Shown piece after piece: positions 50,511 to 59,845 of a DNA stretch of 64,000 bases. Both the position numbers and the translations under genes were made by a program. A model generated the notes under the pieces. It made no database searches, was not told the origin of the DNA, and worked only from the letters and a program-made list of their open reading frames with translations. The first letter of the stretch is position 1; each line of letters starts with the position of its first letter. This DNA is from Mammaliicoccus stepanovicii (GTDB taxonomy: Bacteria; Bacillota; Bacilli; Staphylococcales; Staphylococcaceae): contig NZ_PPQZ01000003.1 of the NCBI RefSeq assembly GCF_002902525.1, positions 1 to 64,000 of the forward strand, written 5' to 3'.

Positions 50511-51377
50511 TTATATAGATAAATCTAAAGGTTCAGTCGTAAATCCTATACCGAGTGCACCTTCACCAAGGTGTGTCCCTATGACAGGTCCAAAATAACT
50601 CAATATAACATTTGCTTGTGGAAATTTACTTTCTATTTGTGATTTCCATAACTTCCCGCTTTCTTCATCATTTCCATGAATGACAACAATAGATAAATGT
50701 TTACTTCCGCCAACTTCTTTTTCAATTTGTTGTTCAATTTCTTTCATTGCTCTCTTCTTCGTTCTAACTTTATCATAAGGAACAATTTGAGTATCAACAA
50801 AATGCAAAATTGGTTTAACTTGTAACATCGTACCGACAAGTGCTTGTGCACCTGATAGTCGTCCGCCTTTTTTCAAGTTGCTTAAATCATCAACTATGAA
50901 ATATGCATTAGAGATTGCTTTCATATTCTCTAAGTGTTCTAAGATGTTATCTATAACTGTCATACCGTTTTGAATCAATTGGCATGCTTTTAATGCATAA
51001 AAACCTTGAACAGTACAAGAAATTTCAGAATCAAACGGATGAACTTTAATACCTTCAACCATTGAGTTTGCGGTTAAAGCACTTTGATAAGTACCACTTA
51101 TACCACTTGATAAATGAACAGCAATCACATCTGTATATCCTTCTGCTTTTAGTTCTTCTAATAACGCTACGTAATCACCCATAGCTGGTTGAGAGGTAGT
51201 TGGAAGTTGTGATTCTTTCTTCAATTTACTATAAAATGTTTCCGTACTTATGTCCGATAATTCTCTATACGTCTCACTTCTAAATATAACATTCAATGCT
51301 ACAGTTCTAATATTATATTTAGTTAAATATGCATCATCTAAATATGCTGTTGAATCTGTAATAACAGCAATTTTCAT
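50511..51377 (-). CDS. DegV family fatty-acid-binding protein
   Basis: 288 residues. It opens with IAVITDSTAYLDDAY, has VIAVHLSSGISGTYQSA (the fatty-acid carboxylate site) and VDDLSNLKKGGRLSGAQALV, and ends IGTHLGEGALGIGF, the full DegV pattern. FakB proteins of this family present fatty acids to the kinase FakA. Whether this is FakB1, FakB2 or a third paralogue cannot be decided by eye. ATG 51377 follows TAGGAGGA. Confidence 0.93.
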   Translation of the reverse strand: MKIAVITDSTAYLDDAYLTKYNIRTVALNVIFRSETYRELSDISTETFYSKLKKESQLPTTSQPAMGDYVALLEELKAEGYTDVIAVHLSSGISGTYQSALTANSMVEGIKVHPFDSEISCTVQGFYALKACQLIQNGMTVIDNILEHLENMKAISNAYFIVDDLSNLKKGGRLSGAQALVGTMLQVKPILHFVDTQIVPYDKVRTKKRAMKEIEQQIEKEVGGSKHLSIVVIHGNDEESGKLWKSQIESKFPQANVILSYFGPVIGTHLGEGALGIGFTTEPLDLSI

Positions 51378-51450
51378 AAAGTTATCCTCCTAGATTCTTT
51401 TCCAAATTAATCATATCGAATAATGTCTTATTTGAAAAGAACTTTATAAA

Positions 51451-51975
51451 CTAAATTGCTGCTTGAGACATTTTAGAGTATTTATATTTGCCATCTTTTT
51501 TTACGAGTGTCACAACTTCATTAAATGATTTCTGTTCATCTTTCCCACCATTTTTGGGATGCGCTGTAGTATCAACGTTATAGAATACGACAACTTCATT
51601 ATTTTTTTCTTTTAAAAACTTAATGTTTTTAATTTTTTTATCAAATTGATAGTTTTTAAGGGTATCTTTCAATACTTTTTCTTCTTCTTTTGCATTAAGA
51701 TGTTTAGAATCATGATCTATCGTTTCTATGTATGCTTCTACATTACCTTCATTCAATGACTTTCTATTTTGTTCGATGACGTCTTTTACTGCTTTTTCAG
51801 TATCTTTGTTAACTTTTATTGTTTTTTTAGGATTTCCTTTATCATCTAATAAAATACCTTTACTTTCTTTAGCATTATCAGTTGAAGGCTTCTCTTCTTC
51901 TTTGGAACCACAAGCAACTAATACTAAACATACAGATAAACATAATAGTAATAATTTATTTTTCAATTCATACAT
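51451..51975 (-). CDS. Lipoprotein with NTF2-like domain, 174 aa
   Basis: The signal peptide MYELKNKLLLLCLSVCLVLV leads to the lipobox LVAC, with the lipidated Cys at residue 22. A charged linker and a helix-strand domain of about 115 residues (NRKSLNEGNVEAYIETIDHD, then VVVFYNVDTTAH) follow, with the general pattern of a cone-shaped NTF2/SnoaL fold. ATG 51975 is chosen because AAAGGAATG precedes it. The ligand is unknown. It stands divergent to the YigZ-family gene. Confidence 0.82.
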   Translation of the reverse strand: MYELKNKLLLLCLSVCLVLVACGSKEEEKPSTDNAKESKGILLDDKGNPKKTIKVNKDTEKAVKDVIEQNRKSLNEGNVEAYIETIDHDSKHLNAKEEEKVLKDTLKNYQFDKKIKNIKFLKEKNNEVVVFYNVDTTAHPKNGGKDEQKSFNEVVTLVKKDGKYKYSKMSQAAI

Positions 51976-52046
51976 TCCTTTCCGGACTTTTTTCAATAGT
52001 ATATAATAATCGTAACAGATAATGACGTAAAAGGAGAAGTATTATT

Positions 52047-52697
52047 ATGTCCGAAGGTCTCATCACTATAAAATCAAGTCACGAAACAGAAATTATTATT
52101 AATAAGTCTCGTTTTATTGCTAGCATTCAACCAGTTGAATCAGAAGAAGAAGCAAAAGCATTTATTCAACAAAAGAAAAAAGAACACCACGATGCAACAC
52201 ATAATTGTTCAAGTTACATTATAGGCCCCACTATGCTTATTCAAAAAGCCAATGACGACGGAGAACCATCCGGAACAGCAGGTGTTCCGATGTTAGAAGT
52301 ATTAAAAAAACAACAACTTCACAATGTAGTTGTTGTCGTAACAAGATATTTCGGAGGTACTAAACTTGGCGCTGGAGGATTGATAAGAGCATATGGAAGT
52401 GCTGTTAGTCAGGTGATCAATGAAATTGGGCGTATCATTTTGTTAGATGCTATACCATTTGAAGTCACAATAGACTATGATCAAACCGGGCGCTTTGAAC
52501 ATGAAATACAGCAAACAGAATTTAGTCTTGTAAATACTGAGTATACTGACAAAGTTAAGTATACTGTTCATGTCATCGCATCAGATGAAGAAAAATTTAT
52601 CGCATTTTTAAATGAAATTAATCAAGGGAAATATATATTAAACAAGCAAGATATGATCGCGTTACCATTCCCTTACAATAAAAAAGAAGAACGCTAA
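52047..52697 (+). CDS. IMPACT/YigZ family protein
   Basis: A 216-residue protein of the UPF0029 family (Bacillus YvyE). The N-terminal domain carries FIASIQPVESEEEAKAFIQ, ATHNCSSYIIG, NDDGEPSGTAGVPML and TRYFGGTKLGAGGLIRAYG, the family's most conserved blocks. The C-terminal domain (DUF1949) is ferredoxin-like. A role in translation control is suggested for eukaryotic relatives. ATG 52047 follows AAAGGAG. Its terminator is shared with tagO. Confidence 0.93.
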   Translation: MSEGLITIKSSHETEIIINKSRFIASIQPVESEEEAKAFIQQKKKEHHDATHNCSSYIIGPTMLIQKANDDGEPSGTAGVPMLEVLKKQQLHNVVVVVTRYFGGTKLGAGGLIRAYGSAVSQVINEIGRIILLDAIPFEVTIDYDQTGRFEHEIQQTEFSLVNTEYTDKVKYTVHVIASDEEKFIAFLNEINQGKYILNKQDMIALPFPYNKKEER

Positions 52698-52716
52698 CAT
52701 TAGCGCTCTTCTTTTT
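52684..52716. terminator. Bidirectional terminator between yigZ-like gene and tagO
   Basis: AAGAAGA-AC-GCTAA pairs with TTAGC-GC-TCTTCTT, flanked by A and T runs. The stem overlaps the ends of both convergent genes. Confidence 0.88.
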
Positions 52717-53758
52717 TATATCTAGTTCTCGTTAATAAATTCAATATTGGTCTGTAATTCACATTGATGAGTCCTGTGAATTCTACAATGAGTTCAATCG
52801 TGATTAATATCATAATGAACATCATCAATACACCATATGGTGGTGACAAGTATAATATGACACTTGAAATACTAAATAAAATTGCAATCATATAAATAAG
52901 TACGACTGTCTGCCTATGTGTATATCCTAAGTCCAACAACCTGTGATGTAAATGGGACTTATCGGCTTGAACAATAGATTGACGATTATGTAATCGACGG
53001 ATAACAGCAAATAGCATATCTATAAATGGGACAGCTAGTATAACCATTGGGAAGAATAAAGAGATTAATGTAATATTCTTAAATCCTAGCAATGATAAAA
53101 CACCAATTATATACCCTAACAGCAGTGCACCACTATCTCCAAGGAATATTTTAGCTGGATGAGAGTTGAATACTAAGAAACCTAATAAGGAACCAATTAA
53201 TACACTACAAATCATCATGATAAAAATATTCTGTTGTAATATCGCGATAAAACCAATCGTTACTAATGCGATACAAGAAATACCTGAAGCTAGACCATCT
53301 AATCCATCTATTAAGTTAATGGCATTCATAACAGCAACTACCCAGAATATCGTCATAGGTATACTGAAGATACCAAATTCAATAACAATACCGAATGGAA
53401 GCGTTATAAAGTCAAGTGTTATATGATTAAGTACAACAATTAATGAAACAGCAATTTGACCTGCAAGTTTAACAAGTGGTTTCATATCGTATAAATCATC
53501 CACTAAACCAATAAGGTAAATCGTAATACCACCTAATATAATAGGAATCGTTTCATGTTCTACGGGTTTACCCCACCATAATCCTATGAGAAATGATAAT
53601 AAAATAACTGATCCACCTAATACAGATACTGGCTTTGTATGTACTTTTCTAATGTTAGGCATATCAACTGCACCTATTTTCTTAGATAGCACGATAACTA
53701 GCGGTGTAAGTATTAAGCTGACAATCATTGTTAATAAAATGAGTTGCAAAGTAAACAT
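52700..53758 (-). CDS. tagO: Undecaprenyl-phosphate N-acetylglucosaminyl 1-phosphate transferase
   Basis: A 352-residue membrane enzyme of about ten helices that starts wall teichoic acid synthesis. GLVDDLYDMKPLVKLAGQI carries the DDxxD Mg-binding motif, AINLIDGLDGLASGIS is the catalytic block, and FLGDSGALLLGYIIG and DKSHLHHRLLDLGYTHRQ (HxHH) complete the family signature. Start ATG 53758 follows GAAGGTG. In S. aureus the homologue influences methicillin resistance and autolysis. Confidence 0.97.
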   Translation of the reverse strand: MFTLQLILLTMIVSLILTPLVIVLSKKIGAVDMPNIRKVHTKPVSVLGGSVILLSFLIGLWWGKPVEHETIPIILGGITIYLIGLVDDLYDMKPLVKLAGQIAVSLIVVLNHITLDFITLPFGIVIEFGIFSIPMTIFWVVAVMNAINLIDGLDGLASGISCIALVTIGFIAILQQNIFIMMICSVLIGSLLGFLVFNSHPAKIFLGDSGALLLGYIIGVLSLLGFKNITLISLFFPMVILAVPFIDMLFAVIRRLHNRQSIVQADKSHLHHRLLDLGYTHRQTVVLIYMIAILFSISSVILYLSPPYGVLMMFIMILITIELIVEFTGLINVNYRPILNLLTRTRYKKEER

Positions 53759-54005
53759 AGATTCACCTTCGTCTTATGATTGAAGAAACAAATGTAATTA
53801 AACATTACTTTTAGAATAGCAAAAATTTTTGTTTCATGCTATAAAAACAATAGTTTATCATAGATGTATATCGTTTTTAAAATTATATTCCAAGTGTGAT
53901 TGTGAAAAATGAAACTTTTTTTACAAAATATCCTTTAATATCGTGACAAAAGCAATCTAATAGATTACAATATCATATGGCTTACTAAAAGAAGGATGGT
54001 GCTAA

Positions 54006-55076
54006 ATGATACAAGCAATTATATTTAATATTTCAGTCACGATTGCAGCATTTTACCTATACCATCGTATACAATATAATGAAACAAGAACTGTGACTTT
54101 TTCACAAAATTACATAACCCTTTTAATGACAGGTGTATCTATATTATTAATTTCTAATCCAATTCAACTTCATAACTATGAGATATCTTTAGGTTTTATA
54201 CCGTTACTCTTTTTAGGTAGATTCACAAATTTATTCTACACCCTTTTAAGTGCAGGCGTGATTATACTCGTAGATATTTTCGCTTTTGGAACACCATTTT
54301 TAGATAATCTACACCTATTAATCATAGCTGTTGTTATTGGCGTTATTGGTCCATTTCTTAAACAAAGTGACTTCGTTTGTATACAACTACTATATTTAAT
54401 TAGTATTATTATTATTGCTATAACATTAATCTTTTCAAACCCAGATTCATGGCTAAATGAATGGTTGTTTCTAGTACCCATTTCATTTATTCTAAGCATT
54501 GTAAGTGCTAGTGTTTATCGTGATATATGGATACTTAAAAATTTAATATCCCGCTATGAAAATGAAGAATCTATAGACTATTTAACAGGTTTAGGTAACG
54601 TAAAAGAATTTGACCGTTATTTAAATCATACAACTGAGTTAGTAACAGAAAACAACCAGTCTATGGCATTATTATTAATAGATATTGATGGATTCAAAGA
54701 TGTTAATGACGAATTTTCTCATAAATCTGGTGATGCTGTTCTAAAACAAATGTCCCAGTTATTAATAAACTACTTACCTCATGGTGTTAAAGCTTTCAGA
54801 AATGGTGGAGAAGAATTTTCCATTATATTAATGGGTGAATCTTTAGATAGTGCCATTAAATTAGCTGAAAGTATTCGAGATAGCGTTCAGCAATCAACAT
54901 TCCATTTGCCAAATAAAGAAACAATAAAACTTTCTGTATCTATTGGTGTAGGTTATTTAACAGAAGATGACAACAAATCAAAACGTCGCGTATTTAAAGA
55001 TGCAGATGATATGTTGCACGAAGCAAAGTTACAAGGTCAAAATAAAGTAATGTTTAACCCGATTATCAAATTATAA
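54006..55076 (+). CDS. gdpS: GdpS-like membrane GGDEF-domain protein
   Basis: 356 residues, with six N-terminal membrane helices (5TM-5TMR_LYT type, about 1-175) and a C-terminal GGDEF domain. The active-site loop reads RNGGEEFSIIL and the second metal Asp is in LLIDIDGFKDVND. In staphylococci the GdpS orthologue is the only GGDEF protein. It promotes biofilm gene expression independently of c-di-GMP, so the enzymatic output here cannot be assumed. ATG 54006 follows AAGGATGG. Confidence 0.93.
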   Translation: MIQAIIFNISVTIAAFYLYHRIQYNETRTVTFSQNYITLLMTGVSILLISNPIQLHNYEISLGFIPLLFLGRFTNLFYTLLSAGVIILVDIFAFGTPFLDNLHLLIIAVVIGVIGPFLKQSDFVCIQLLYLISIIIIAITLIFSNPDSWLNEWLFLVPISFILSIVSASVYRDIWILKNLISRYENEESIDYLTGLGNVKEFDRYLNHTTELVTENNQSMALLLIDIDGFKDVNDEFSHKSGDAVLKQMSQLLINYLPHGVKAFRNGGEEFSIILMGESLDSAIKLAESIRDSVQQSTFHLPNKETIKLSVSIGVGYLTEDDNKSKRRVFKDADDMLHEAKLQGQNKVMFNPIIKL

Positions 55077-55117
55077 ACATACAGCTAATCATAAATTTGA
55101 ACGCGCTGGATAAAATG

Positions 55118-55165
55118 GACAAACCTGAATAAAATCTCTTGATTTTTTCAGGTTTGTCTATGTTT
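55118..55165 (+). terminator. gdpS terminator
   Basis: GACAAACCTGA (55118-55128) pairs with TCAGGTTTGTC (55148-55158), then TATGTTTTT. Confidence 0.85.
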
Positions 55166-55174
55166 TTAGGTAGA

Positions 55175-55260
55175 CACCTCCTGCTACGAGGAGGATAATC
55201 AAATATATGTTAAATTTAATATAAATCTCTCAACAATCATGTTGGTTGTTTTTGCTTTTA
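55175..55260 (+). promoter_or_regulatory. Leader region before the exporter genes, possible attenuator
   Basis: CACCTCCTGCTACGAGGAGG is a hairpin whose 3' arm is a Shine-Dalgarno sequence for a five-codon frame ATG TTA AAT TTA ATA TAA (55207-55224). It is followed by AACAATC-ATGTT-GGTTGTT and TTTGCTTTT, a terminator-like hairpin ending about 30 bp before the ThrE-like start. The set looks like a leader peptide and attenuator, but no promoter is clear and the SD-ATG gap is long (12 nt). Confidence 0.3.
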
Positions 55261-55284
55261 TAGATTAAGAAACTGGAGGTTATT

Positions 55285-56052
55285 ATGGAAGAAATACAAG
55301 ACTTCACTATTATAGATGAGAATAAAATAATTGATGTTGTCATGACTGCTGGTCGCATTCTATTGGAAAGCGGCGCTGAAACTTACAGAGTTGAAGATAC
55401 AATGACAAGAATTGCAACGAGTTATGGTTTAGAACACACACATAGCTTTGTAACTTCTACTGCTATTATTTTCTCTCTTAATGACAGAACAAATACGAGA
55501 TTAATTAGAATAGATGAGCGTACAACTGATCTTGAAAAAATCTCTTTAACTAACCAAATTTCAAGAAAAATTACAAATAACGAATTAACTATAGATGAAG
55601 CAAAATCAGAGTTAATTCATTTGCACCATGCTTCATTGCAGTTTCCATTTTGGTTAAAAGTATTAGCGGCAGCTATCGCATCAGCATGTTTTTTACCTAT
55701 GTTTGGTGGTAAACAAGCTGAAGTTATCCCATCATTTATTGCTGGTGGTACTGGTTATTTAACGATGTCATTCGTACATAATACGATTCGTATTAAATTC
55801 TTTTCAGAATTTATTAGTTCACTCATCATTGCAACGATTGCGACCATAAGTGTTAATTTCTTTATAGGTGTCAATTTAAGTTTGATTACAATTGCTTCTG
55901 TTATGCCATTAGTACCTGGTGTACTCATCACAAATGCGATTCGTGATTTAATGGCAGGTCAGCTATTAGCAGGAATATCAAAAGGTGTTGAAGCGGCATT
56001 AACAGCTTTTGCTATAGGTGCTGGCGTTGCAATTGTATTATTACTTAGTTAA
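55285..56052 (+). CDS. Threonine/serine exporter, ThrE N-terminal-type subunit
   Basis: A 255-residue protein. A cytosolic N-terminal part (AGRILLESGAETYRVEDTMT is the DUF1212 signature) precedes five membrane helices from about residue 115, with MPLVPGVLITNAIRDLMAGQ as the conserved channel motif. It corresponds to the first half of Corynebacterium ThrE. The second half is encoded by the next gene, 13 bp on. Together they should export small amino acids; the substrate is not proven. ATG 55285 follows CTGGAGG. Confidence 0.88.
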   Translation: MEEIQDFTIIDENKIIDVVMTAGRILLESGAETYRVEDTMTRIATSYGLEHTHSFVTSTAIIFSLNDRTNTRLIRIDERTTDLEKISLTNQISRKITNNELTIDEAKSELIHLHHASLQFPFWLKVLAAAIASACFLPMFGGKQAEVIPSFIAGGTGYLTMSFVHNTIRIKFFSEFISSLIIATIATISVNFFIGVNLSLITIASVMPLVPGVLITNAIRDLMAGQLLAGISKGVEAALTAFAIGAGVAIVLLLS

Positions 56053-56065
56053 GGAGGTGCTTTAA

Positions 56066-56530
56066 ATGTTAGATTATATTTATCAAATATTATTAAGTTT
56101 TACAGCAACATTGTTTTTCTCGGTCATATTTAACGCACCTAAGCGACTATTAATAGCATGTGGCGTAGTTGGTACAATAGGATGGATGATCTATACAGTC
56201 TCACTTGATTTTGGGATAGATAAAGTTCAAGCGTCATTTTATGGCAGTTTCGCTTTAGCATTAATGAGCCACATCATGAGTCGATATTATAAACGCCCTA
56301 TGATCATCTTTATTGTTGCTGGAATCATTCCTTTAGTACCAGGAGGTCTTGCGTATGACGCAACTAAAAACCTCGTTATAAACAATTATGATGTAGCAAT
56401 TAACACTACTTTACAAGCGACGCTTATATCAGGCGCGATAGCATTCGGAATATTATGTTCTGAAATCATCTTCCAAATCTATATGCGTTCAAAGCATTCC
56501 TTTGCGTCAAAGAAGCAAAAAAGCGTATAA
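56066..56530 (+). CDS. Threonine/serine exporter, ThrE C-terminal-type subunit (DUF3815)
   Basis: 154 residues with about four or five helices; AGIIPLVPGGLAYDATKN mirrors the channel motif of the partner. Split ThrE pairs of this kind are common in Firmicutes. ATG 56066 follows AAGGAGGTG. The stop is 37 bp before pepT, so pepT may be on the same transcript: peptide breakdown and amino acid export would then be linked. Confidence 0.87.
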   Translation: MLDYIYQILLSFTATLFFSVIFNAPKRLLIACGVVGTIGWMIYTVSLDFGIDKVQASFYGSFALALMSHIMSRYYKRPMIIFIVAGIIPLVPGGLAYDATKNLVINNYDVAINTTLQATLISGAIAFGILCSEIIFQIYMRSKHSFASKKQKSV

Positions 56531-56566
56531 TAATGAAATAAATAGATGCAAAAAGGAGCGAGCACT

Positions 56567-57793
56567 TTGAAACAAAGCCTAATTAATAGATTGGAACGAT
56601 ACGTAAAAATCGACACGCAAGCTGACCCTACAAGCGACGTAACACCTTCAACAGAAAAACAATGGGACTTAATTCATTTACTCAAAGAAGAAATCTCAGC
56701 ATTAAACCTTGAAGTATCTGTTGATGACAAAGGTTACCTTATGGCAACATTGCCTTCTAATACAAATAAGAAAGTACCAACAATCGGTTTACTTGCTCAT
56801 ATAGATACATCTCCAGATTATAACGCGAGTAACGTTAATCCAGTAGTGATAGAGCAATATGATGGGCAAGATATAAAGCTTGGTCAAACAGATAAAGTAC
56901 TTAGCCCAACAACGTTCCCTCAACTTAAAGATGTTATTGGTCATACATTAATGACTACTGATGGAACATCATTACTTGGTGCAGATGATAAAGCTGGTGT
57001 TGTTGAAATTATGGAAGCCATTATTTACTTAATTGAGCATCCTGAAATTAAGCATGGTGATATAAGATTTAGCTTTACACCTGATGAGGAAATTGGTCGA
57101 GGACCACATCATTTCGATGTTGAGCGCTTCAATGCAGACTTTGCTTATACGTTAGACGGTAGTCTTGAAGGCGAGTTACAGTTTGAAAGTTTCAATGCTG
57201 CATCTGCAACCGTAACAGTTAAAGGTGTGAATGTTCATCCAGGATCTGCTAAAGATGTTATGGTGAATGCTAATACTTTAGCAATGGCATTCAATGATCA
57301 GTTACCAAAAGATGAAGTACCAGAACATACTGAAGGGTATGAAGGTTTCTATCATTTAACGAATATGAATGGAACAGTAGAAGAAACAACTTTACATTAC
57401 ATCATTCGTGATCATGATCAATCACAATTCGAAAGAAGAAAAAATCACTTACTCGATATTGCTACTTTATTAAATTCGCAATATGATTCAGAGTTAATTA
57501 GAGTAGAACTTAAAGATCAATACTTTAATATGGGTGAAAAAATCAAACCTCATCCAGAACTCATTGATATCCCTGAAAAAGTAATTCAATCATTAGGTAT
57601 TAAACCTATCATTGAACCAATTCGTGGTGGTACAGATGGCTCACAATTATCTTATATGGGATTACCAACACCAAACCTATTTACAGGCGGTGCAAACTTC
57701 CATGGTCCATTCGAATATGCATCAATCGATGTAATGGAGAAAGCCGTGCAAATGATAGTTGGGATCGTATCAGAATTTGAAAAACAAGCGTAA
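56567..57793 (+). CDS. pepT: Peptidase T (tripeptidase)
   Basis: A 408-residue di-zinc aminotripeptidase of the M20B family. [12 protein letters not shown] carries the first zinc His and Asp, [15 protein letters not shown] the bridging Asp, [15 protein letters not shown] the catalytic Glu pair, and [20 protein letters not shown] the C-terminal site. TTG 56567 is preferred over ATG 56546 because AAGGAG lies eight bases before it and it gives the family's usual length. Confidence 0.95.
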   Translation: MKQSLINRLERYVKIDTQADPTSDVTPSTEKQWDLIHLLKEEISALNLEVSVDDKGYLMATLPSNTNKKVPTIGLLAHIDTSPDYNASNVNPVVIEQYDGQDIKLGQTDKVLSPTTFPQLKDVIGHTLMTTDGTSLLGADDKAGVVEIMEAIIYLIEHPEIKHGDIRFSFTPDEEIGRGPHHFDVERFNADFAYTLDGSLEGELQFESFNAASATVTVKGVNVHPGSAKDVMVNANTLAMAFNDQLPKDEVPEHTEGYEGFYHLTNMNGTVEETTLHYIIRDHDQSQFERRKNHLLDIATLLNSQYDSELIRVELKDQYFNMGEKIKPHPELIDIPEKVIQSLGIKPIIEPIRGGTDGSQLSYMGLPTPNLFTGGANFHGPFEYASIDVMEKAVQMIVGIVSEFEKQA

Positions 57794-57815
57794 CGATAAC
57801 AATTGATATACAGAC

Positions 57816-57851
57816 AAAGGTCCGAGACAAACATAAATGTCTCGGACCTTT
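57816..57851. terminator. Bidirectional terminator between pepT and glxK
   Basis: AAAGGTCCGAGACA pairs perfectly with TGTCTCGGACCTTT over an AACATAAA loop. It serves the convergent genes on both sides. Confidence 0.92.
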
Positions 57852-57854
57852 AAT

Positions 57855-58985
57855 TTATTTAGTATTTAAGTTTGATTTTAATAATCTTAATGCTTGTGTT
57901 GTAAGATGTCTTAACATGATACCCATTTCAAAGTCACTCATCGTATATTGATCTTTATTTAACACTTTAAACATTGCGGTTGTATCTTGTTCTACATAAT
58001 GATCAAATTTTTCATCAGTTGCACAAATAGCGATGTTTAATTTTTGATGTTTTTGGCATAATTCAGCTATTCGTACTGATGTTGTTTCTAGTAATTGTTG
58101 ATTCGGATTTAACCCTTCACCAAATACGACTAAATCAGCTTGGCTAATTAACTTATCAAGATATGTTAATTCATTAACGACATCTCCACCAGTAACAAGT
58201 TCTGCATCATATAATGTATTCAAAACCGCGGCTATCCCGCTTCCTGCTCCGCCTCGTTCTGGTTTACCTAATAGTATACGATGTTGGCTCTTGAACAATT
58301 CGCTAATATACCACATCGCATTATCTATAGATACTGCATCATTATAACTAATTTGGTTTAATTCATGTTCTTTCATGACTCTACTAGCTTTACCATAGTA
58401 TTTCGATTCAAAATCTGTAATGACTTTAATATTTTTGTCTTTCAATCGCTTATCTAAATCATATAAATCAATCGTTCTAATATATTTAATCTTGTTAGCA
58501 CCTTCACGCACATCGATTAACATACCTTCGGCGTCATAGAATTTCGCACCTAAAGCTTGTAACATCCCTATTCCACCATCATAACTATGGACATCTCCTA
58601 CTGAAATAATCATGTCTTGTTTATCTTCAGTCAGTGCGCTTAACAACATTTCGCCTAATCCATATGAAGACGTATTAAGTGGACTTGCTATATCTTCATC
58701 AGAAGTTAATACTTTTCCAGCTTCTATAACAATAATATTATTCTCTGTCACTGCATATGAAGAAGTTTTAGCTTTCATATAAGCATCGTGATGGTCTACT
58801 GAATACTTCGTTCCAGATTGCCATAATAATATAGAATCCATTACTTCTCTCTGACCATTAAATAAAGGGACTTGAACGATATCCGCTTCAGTCAATTGAG
58901 TCTTTATTGCTTCTTCGACAAATCTATTTGCATGGTAGCTAGATAATATACCGTCAAACTCGTCCATTGCAACTAATACTCTCAT
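57855..58985 (-). CDS. glxK: Glycerate kinase
   Basis: A 376-residue kinase of the GarK/GlxK family that phosphorylates glycerate. It starts MRVLVAMDEFDGILSSYHAN, where classical members have DSFKGSLSS, so the N-terminal loop is altered. SVGDVHSYDGGIGMLQALGA, GKPERGGAGSGIAAVLNT and VFGEGLNPNQQL are the remaining blocks. ATG 58985 behind GAGGTGAAA is chosen over the in-frame ATG at 59045. Substrate preference is uncertain because of the changed loop. Confidence 0.88.
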   Translation of the reverse strand: MRVLVAMDEFDGILSSYHANRFVEEAIKTQLTEADIVQVPLFNGQREVMDSILLWQSGTKYSVDHHDAYMKAKTSSYAVTENNIIVIEAGKVLTSDEDIASPLNTSSYGLGEMLLSALTEDKQDMIISVGDVHSYDGGIGMLQALGAKFYDAEGMLIDVREGANKIKYIRTIDLYDLDKRLKDKNIKVITDFESKYYGKASRVMKEHELNQISYNDAVSIDNAMWYISELFKSQHRILLGKPERGGAGSGIAAVLNTLYDAELVTGGDVVNELTYLDKLISQADLVVFGEGLNPNQQLLETTSVRIAELCQKHQKLNIAICATDEKFDHYVEQDTTAMFKVLNKDQYTMSDFEMGIMLRHLTTQALRLLKSNLNTK

Positions 58986-59041
58986 AATTTTCACCTCATG
59001 CTTTTTATCATATTTCATTATACTTGTTTTTTTCATATTTA

Positions 59042-59074
59042 ACAAAAAAACAAACAGTCTCTAAAGACTGTTTG
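59042..59074 (-). terminator. Terminator after ytxJ
   Basis: CAAACAGTCT (59051-59060) pairs with AGACTGTTTG (59065-59074), with GTTTTTTTGTT downstream on the minus strand. Confidence 0.9.
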
Positions 59075-59081
59075 CCAAATT

Positions 59082-59402
59082 TTATTCTTCTGCTTTCGAT
59101 AAACTTGCTACTGTGATATTTTCATGACTCTCATTCCAGCTTACATTCCCGTCTACAAAATAAAAAGCTTGAGGAGATTCATGTTTAACGCCAGTTTTGT
59201 TAACAATATAATCAGATAATTCTCTTTCTTCTTGTACAATTAAGTAGTATCCATCCATATCTCTCTCATATAAGAACTTATTAAATTGATCATATGCACT
59301 TGCCGAAATTGGGCAAGTACTACTATGTTTCATAACAAATACGTTTGGATTATCATTGAGTACTTTTTCAAATTGATCGATGGAAGTTAATTTCACGACC
59401 AT
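59082..59402 (-). CDS. ytxJ: Monothiol bacilliredoxin-like protein YtxJ (BrxC)
   Basis: A 106-residue thioredoxin-fold protein with a monothiol site in FVMKHSSTCPISASA and a cis-proline in HESPQAFYF. This is the YtxJ/BrxC family, which removes bacillithiol from proteins after oxidative stress in organisms that use bacillithiol instead of glutathione. ATG 59402 follows AGAGGTG. Confidence 0.9.
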   Translation of the reverse strand: MVVKLTSIDQFEKVLNDNPNVFVMKHSSTCPISASAYDQFNKFLYERDMDGYYLIVQEERELSDYIVNKTGVKHESPQAFYFVDGNVSWNESHENITVASLSKAEE

Positions 59403-59567
59403 TTTAATTCACCTCTATCGTAATTTAACCAATACAATTGAAAACTATAACATCTATCCTTATATATGGCAAATTCTATTTTATCTTATATATCTTTACC
59501 CGTATTCCATAATATTAACCACAACTTATTTTTGGTATACTATAATTATGTCTTGGAGGTGATCATT

Positions 59568-59798
59568 TTGACAAAATCTGCTACACCTATTCTTATAAAA
59601 AGATGGGGCATGATTGATACGATAAATGCATGTTTACTCATTATATCTATACTGTTTTTATTCGATTTTAAAAATCAACCTGCATTATCATATATCTTAA
59701 TTGTTGCCTTCTTTATTTGGCTTATTTCTCTCGTTGGTAAAAATATTTACTTATCAAAAACGAATAAAAATAAGTCCACCGATAATAAGAATAAATAA
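59568..59798 (+). CDS. Small membrane protein, 76 aa
   Basis: Two hydrophobic helices (about 17-33 and 38-56) and a strongly basic, asparagine-rich tail. TTG 59568 is preferred because TTGGAGGTGATC precedes it; the longer in-frame ATG at 59466 would add 34 residues with no ribosome binding site. The family is not recognised. Divergent from ytxJ. Confidence 0.7.
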   Translation: MTKSATPILIKRWGMIDTINACLLIISILFLFDFKNQPALSYILIVAFFIWLISLVGKNIYLSKTNKNKSTDNKNK

Positions 59799-59801
59799 AA
59801 T

Positions 59802-59845
59802 ACACGCACCGTTAAAAAGTATTGATAACTTTACGGTGTGTGTAT
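59802..59845. terminator. Bidirectional terminator between small membrane gene and EMYY lipoprotein
   Basis: ACACGCACCGT and ACGGTGTGTGT pair (one G-U) with inner AAAAAGT/ACTTT stacking, flanked by T-rich DNA on both sides. Confidence 0.85.
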
